DNA of 9,075 nucleotides from Coriobacteriales bacterium (lineage in GTDB: Bacteria; Actinomycetota; Coriobacteriia; Coriobacteriales; UBA8131), in contig JAISUQ010000002.1 in NCBI GenBank assembly GCA_031272005.1, positions 1 to 9,075 of the forward strand. The letters run 5' to 3'. Positions 5,716-9,075 of this stretch are shown piece by piece. The notes under the pieces were generated by a model. That model worked only from the letters and a program-made list of their open reading frames with translations, was not told the DNA's origin and searched no databases. Each line of letters opens with the position of its first letter. The first letter of the stretch is position 1. The position numbers and the translations under genes are program-made.

Positions 5716-8700
5716 TATTGACCACCTCCCGCGGACGCGAAGGCCACTGGCTCGGTCAGCAGCTCCTTATTGGTCATCAGTACGCCAATCTCGGGTACGT
5801 ACTCATTGGGTGTCGTGGGCATCAGTGGCTCAAACTCCTTGGGCTGAGTCCAAACGTTGGCCGGCTTGGAGGACTTCTTGATGTTTACCGCAAAGGCCCG
5901 GTTGGTGTAAGAACCGAAGACCTCGTTGAAGTTGCAGTCCACGGCATTGGTGATGACATTGACGTTGCACTCCTGCCAGCCACCGGTCTTACTGGATTGC
6001 GTGGAGTCAAAGCACTCCGGATTCCAGAAGCGCTCCATCCACAGCACGTTGGGCGCTACAACCTCAGCAACATAGGCGATGGCGTGGATGGGCTCGGCGG
6101 TCTTGGTGTTGTGCTCCTTGGTGCCGGAAGCATAAAGCTCGGTGCCTCGGATACCGGTGGGATCGTAGTCGGAGCCCTGGGTCCGACGGGAGCTGATCTC
6201 CACCCAATCGCCATGCTCAATGCCGTATTCGGCAGCCGTCTGGGGGTTGATGCGAATGAACGGTTGCGGATACAACTCACGGGCAAACGGGGAGTGACGC
6301 ATCGTGCCATGATGGAAGTAGTACAGACGCCCGGAGGTCAAAGCCAGCGGGAACTCGGGATCGTAGAGGGCCAGATTGCCGGCGTTGGCCACTTCGGGAG
6401 CCTCTTTTTGTTGCGGTACATTGCAGATAGGCGAATAATCGCCGCCCCAGGTGCCCACCCGCTCATCGATGTGGACATGCTCACGCGGATAGCAGTACGG
6501 CCAGCCGGTGCGCCCCAGCTTGATGTTGAAGGTGCAGTAGACCTCCAGCTTGCGTGATTCGGTGGAGAAGCCCCGCGGCAGCCCGTCGGCAGCGGCTACG
6601 GTATGCTGATCGTAGAGCCAATAGCCCTCCGGCGGAATGACGGTATAAGCGTCGGCGTTGTTTTTCAAAGCCTCCATGAACTGCTCCTTGGTGGCCTCCG
6701 GCCCGCATCCGGCAGCCTCGCCGAAGGTGGCAATCTGCGAAGCCCAGAGTTCGTCCTCGCTGCGATTACCACCTATCAGGCCCATCCCCATCGGGAAGCT
6801 CAGGCCACTTTCGGCCATCGACTTGCCGGTGCCGGTGAAGACCACCGTATCCAGCTTCTCGTTGAGCTTGGCGCAAGCGGCGTCGACAACCAGCTGCGGC
6901 GGCACGGAGTTGGGCACCGTCTCACCGAGGTGGATGATGCCGGGGCTGGGGAAGGAATAGTTCAGCTGGCCCATGGCGGCACCGGTAGCTTCCAACCACT
7001 CCTCCAACGGGAAGACCAGATCGGCGCACTCGTACTGGAAGGAGGTCAGCATCGGATACTGGCAGATGATGAAGTCCACGCCGCTGTTCATGATGGCGTT
7101 GTACCAGGCACCGGCCGAGCCGAACATCGCAAACTTGTTGCCGGACATGTCAAACCAGACCCGTGGCTTGTAGGGCTCGCCGGTCTCGATGGCCTCACGT
7201 ACCGTGGGGATGTGGCTGTGGCTCCAGGAATAGATACCGCGATGATTGCCCATGCCCAGACGATCGATGAGGATCTGGTTCAGGGCATACTGGGCATTGG
7301 CATCCATGGTCGCAGCCGCTGCTGCAGCGTTGTCCTCTTCGGTCATGCCGATGGTGTAGCCTACCGCCGCCAGCTGCATGCCCATGCTGGAATAGTTGGC
7401 AGTCGGCCTGGGCTTGCCGGGGCTGTTGTCGATGGCTTCACCTGTCATCGGGTTGACACCACCGTTGGCTGTGATGGTAGCGCCGGGCTTGTTGACATAG
7501 CCCATGATCATATCCAGGCCCATCAGGCCCAGGGGTACCTGCGAGGCGTTCTCCTGCATATCGGTGGCCACACCGTTGGCGATACCGGCCACACCACCCG
7601 GAGGATTGGTATACAGGTCGATGGCGGCGCGGTTGGTCTCAGCCTTGACCCAGCAGAATTCCTCGGCCCGCTCCAGCGTCCAGGGCTCGGCTTCATCACG
7701 ATAGATCTGGCCGGCGCTCTTGGACTCCAGGCCCTTGATGGTGGCAGTTGCCAGCACCTGCGGGTTGACCTGGGCTGCGACTGTCGCCGGATCGCCAAAG
7801 GGCAGAGCCGCCACCTGACCGGTATTCTCGTCCACGCAGACGTAGACCGGGGTGTCGGCAGGCATGTCGGCCGGCGGGGTGTAGCCGTCGATGGCCTCGG
7901 TGGCCAGCCAGGGCAGCTTGGTCTCGGGATTGATCAGGAATGGCACGTTGGTCCAATACTTGGTGAACTCCTCGTCGTAGAGCTTCTCGTCGAAGATGAC
8001 GCGATACCAGGAGAGGATCAGGGCGGCATCCGAGCCCGGACGCACCGGCAGGTGGATGTCGGCCTTGGCGGCATCCGGCGAGAGGTTGGGGTCGACAACG
8101 ATGGTCTTGCAGCCAGTGGCCCGAAGCTCAGCCATGCCGCGTCCGGACTGAGAGGTCTGCGAGACGGACGGTTGGGCAGCCCAGCAGACGATGCACTTGG
8201 TGGAGGGGCTGATACCCTTGGCGGCCTCCAGTGGCGCCAGGCCTTTGAAAGGCTCCAGCACGGCGCAGTCGGCGATGGACTGGTCGCCCGGTGCACCCAT
8301 GAAACCGGCAGTGGCCACGCGGGGCAGATAGCATTGGGCGCAACCCGGCTCCATGACGGTCGGCGAGCCGAAGGCTACCGGGATAGACATCGCCTGGACG
8401 AAGCTGTAGGAACCGCCGCCACCAACCGAAGCGAAGAACGCATAGGTGCCGTACTTCTCGATGGTCTCGGCGATCTTGCTGGCCGCCAGTTCCACAGCCT
8501 CATCCCAGGAGATGCGCTCCCAGGTGGCAGTGGCAGCTCCCCGGGCTCCGGTGCGCTTCAGCGGGTAGATGACGCGCCGTGGGCTGTAGCAGGTGTGGAT
8601 CTGGTTCAGGCCTTTCAGGCACATTGAACCTTGTGATGTCGGGGCGTCTGGATGGCCTTCAAGCTTGATGACCACGCCGTCCTCCACATAGACCTTGCAG

Positions 8701-8888
8701 GGACAGGCCTGGATGCAGCCGTGGCAGACCGAGTTGTAGAACACCCGCTCACCGGCCGCTGTGGTGGTACCGGTGGATCCGCTGCCCGAATCGTTCAGAC
8801 AGCCAGACAGCGCCGAGCCCATGGCCAGTGCAGCACCGGCGACTGCCGCGGACTTGACAAAAGTCCTGCGAGTCAAAGTATCTTGCAT
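5715..8888 (-). CDS. Large Tat-exported molybdopterin oxidoreductase catalytic subunit, probable lipoprotein, substrate unknown
   Basis: This 1057-residue protein belongs to the DMSO reductase superfamily. The leader has TRRTFVKS (6-13), a hydrophobic stretch and a lipobox LSGC ending at C30. The N-terminal Fe-S motif is C55, C58, C62 and C90, with K92 in the CLKG element. The oxidoreductase domain follows, with WERISWDEA (123-131), VVDPN (264-268) and RPGSDAAL (283-290). The region expected to hold the molybdenum ligand has GCAQCYLPR (182-190), so C183 or C186 is the likely ligand. ADLVFPLEEWLEATG (622-636) is another family element. The dinucleotide-binding domain spans about 845-1005, with TSGR (851-854), AAEYGIEHGDWVEI (885-898) and ERFWNPE (952-958). 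A tail of about 50 residues follows. The Fe-S motif and the C-terminal domain look closest to the acetylene hydratase, transhydroxylase and arsenate-reductase branch, but the protein is longer than most of these. It is probably a respiratory reductase outside the membrane. Phenolic dehydroxylation or oxyanion reduction are possible, and neither is shown by sequence. Confidence 0.93.
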   Translation of the reverse strand: MQDTLTRRTFVKSAAVAGAALAMGSALSGCLNDSGSGSTGTTTAAGERVFYNSVCHGCIQACPCKVYVEDGVVIKLEGHPDAPTSQGSMCLKGLNQIHTCYSPRRVIYPLKRTGARGAATATWERISWDEAVELAASKIAETIEKYGTYAFFASVGGGGSYSFVQAMSIPVAFGSPTVMEPGCAQCYLPRVATAGFMGAPGDQSIADCAVLEPFKGLAPLEAAKGISPSTKCIVCWAAQPSVSQTSQSGRGMAELRATGCKTIVVDPNLSPDAAKADIHLPVRPGSDAALILSWYRVIFDEKLYDEEFTKYWTNVPFLINPETKLPWLATEAIDGYTPPADMPADTPVYVCVDENTGQVAALPFGDPATVAAQVNPQVLATATIKGLESKSAGQIYRDEAEPWTLERAEEFCWVKAETNRAAIDLYTNPPGGVAGIANGVATDMQENASQVPLGLMGLDMIMGYVNKPGATITANGGVNPMTGEAIDNSPGKPRPTANYSSMGMQLAAVGYTIGMTEEDNAAAAAATMDANAQYALNQILIDRLGMGNHRGIYSWSHSHIPTVREAIETGEPYKPRVWFDMSGNKFAMFGSAGAWYNAIMNSGVDFIICQYPMLTSFQYECADLVFPLEEWLEATGAAMGQLNYSFPSPGIIHLGETVPNSVPPQLVVDAACAKLNEKLDTVVFTGTGKSMAESGLSFPMGMGLIGGNRSEDELWASQIATFGEAAGCGPEATKEQFMEALKNNADAYTVIPPEGYWLYDQHTVAAADGLPRGFSTESRKLEVYCTFNIKLGRTGWPYCYPREHVHIDERVGTWGGDYSPICNVPQQKEAPEVANAGNLALYDPEFPLALTSGRLYYFHHGTMRHSPFARELYPQPFIRINPQTAAEYGIEHGDWVEISSRRTQGSDYDPTGIRGTELYASGTKEHNTKTAEPIHAIAYVAEVVAPNVLWMERFWNPECFDSTQSSKTGGWQECNVNVITNAVDCNFNEVFGSYTNRAFAVNIKKSSKPANVWTQPKEFEPLMPTTPNEYVPEIGVLMTNKELLTEPVAFASAGGGQ

Positions 8889-8965
8889 GCCTCACTCCTT
8901 TCTCTTCCTTCTCGTGTTTCGCTGATTTCTCTTGTAGCACTCTGTGAAACTGACGTGCAGATGGT
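8889..8965 (-). other. Short leader region upstream of the reductase operon
   Basis: These 77 bases separate the stop of the upstream minus-strand gene from the catalytic subunit start. Apart from the ribosome binding site, the minus-strand sequence is purine-rich. GTTTC at 8916-8920 and GAAAC at 8946-8950 form a weak 5-bp inverted repeat that could be an operator half-site pair but may be chance. No convincing -35/-10 pair and no terminator hairpin is seen, so either the promoter is regulator-dependent or transcription continues from the upstream gene. Confidence 0.35.
8895..8901 (-). promoter_or_regulatory. Ribosome binding site of the catalytic subunit gene
   Basis: On the minus strand AAAGGAG lies six bases before the ATG at 8888. 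This supports that start, which also places the twin-arginine leader at the very N-terminus. Confidence 0.8.
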
Positions 8966-9075
8966 TCAGCCTTGCTTGTCTTTGATTGCCTCCAGCAACT
9001 CCTTTCCCTCAGGCGTTATCTGCCATCCGTTGTCGTAGATGATGGCGCCAGCCTCCTCCAGTTTATCGACGAAGA
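8966..9075 (-). CDS. C-terminal fragment of an unidentified protein, winged-helix-like, cut by window edge
   Basis: A frame open from the right edge ends with TGA at 8966-8968 and encodes 36 residues. The visible part reads FVDKLEEAGAIIYDNGWQ and then ITPEGKELLEAIKDKQG. The pattern of a helix ending LEEAGAI, a short hairpin with a turn (YDNGWQIT) and a helix after TPEG resembles the wing and last helix of winged helix-turn-helix proteins such as MarR- or PadR-type regulators. The match is short and no recognition helix is visible, so this is a suggestion only. It lies on the same strand as the reductase operon, 77 bases upstream, and could be its regulator or its first gene. Confidence 0.5.
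   Translation of the reverse strand, partial: FVDKLEEAGAIIYDNGWQITPEGKELLEAIKDKQG

Noticed and set aside
5718..6557. Plus-strand open frame of 279 codons antisense to the catalytic subunit gene
   Set aside because: Same reason: a shadow of the minus-strand gene with no motif of its own.
6603..8627. Very long plus-strand open frame (674 codons) opposite the catalytic subunit gene
   Set aside because: It lies wholly antisense to a gene with clear family motifs, shows no recognisable domain, and its Gly/His/Leu-rich composition is what the complement of a G+C-rich gene gives.
2585..8888. Periplasmic nitrate reductase (nap) operon
   Set aside because: The NapG/NapH-like genes suggest it, but the catalytic protein is over 200 residues longer than NapA as generally known, a DmsB-type subunit is present, and NapB, NapC and NapD are absent.
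5715..8888. Tetrathionate reductase (TtrA-like)
   Set aside because: Length and a TtrB-like partner are compatible, but no TtrC/NrfD gene or adjacent two-component system is visible, and I could not confirm TtrA-specific residues. It is kept only as one possibility.
5715..8888. Selenocysteine as molybdenum ligand
   Set aside because: The reading frame is uninterrupted, and ordinary cysteines stand at the expected ligand region.

Overview
The window carries one seven-gene operon on the minus strand (about 8888 down to 903) for an exported molybdenum-dependent oxidoreductase and its electron-transfer partners. It is flanked by a 5'-truncated membrane-bound LuxR-type regulator on the plus strand at the left edge and by the last 36 codons of an unrelated-looking minus-strand gene at the right edge. 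G+C is moderately high by eye. Three things together point to an anaerobic actinobacterium of the Coriobacteriia, most likely Eggerthellaceae: a very large Tat-exported molybdopterin reductase, a NapG/NapH-type electron module and a polytopic-membrane LuxR regulator. This assignment is inference from architecture, and an anaerobic Firmicute or proteobacterium is not excluded.

Layout in transcription order on the minus strand: 8966-9075, C-terminal fragment with winged-helix-like character; 8889-8965, short leader with a strong ribosome binding site; 5715-8888, 1057-residue Tat/lipobox molybdopterin catalytic subunit; 5029-5715, DmsB/PsrB-type protein with 16 cluster cysteines (TAATG overlap with the preceding gene); 4926-5028, intergenic region with a perfect 13-bp GC-rich hairpin; 4224-4925, TorD-type maturation chaperone; 3514-4224, Tat-exported NapG-like ferredoxin; 2585-3517, NapH-like membrane quinol dehydrogenase; 1562-2551, shikimate-dehydrogenase-like NAD(P)-binding protein; 903-1565, YkgJ-like cysteine-rich protein. 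The operon ends against the convergent plus-strand LuxR gene, with a three-copy palindromic repeat at the junction.

Likely joint function: NapH takes electrons from menaquinol and passes them through NapG and the four-cluster subunit to the molybdenum site of the exported catalytic subunit, which reduces an unknown acceptor outside the membrane. TorD binds the catalytic subunit until the molybdenum cofactor is inserted. No NrfD/DmsC-type anchor and no cytochrome gene lies in the window, so NapGH is the only visible quinone link. The two last genes are not standard parts of such enzymes and are the most suggestive clue to the substrate or to an extra maturation step. The acceptor cannot be named from sequence alone; catechol or other phenolics, cyclic polyols and sulfur or arsenic oxyanions are all possible.
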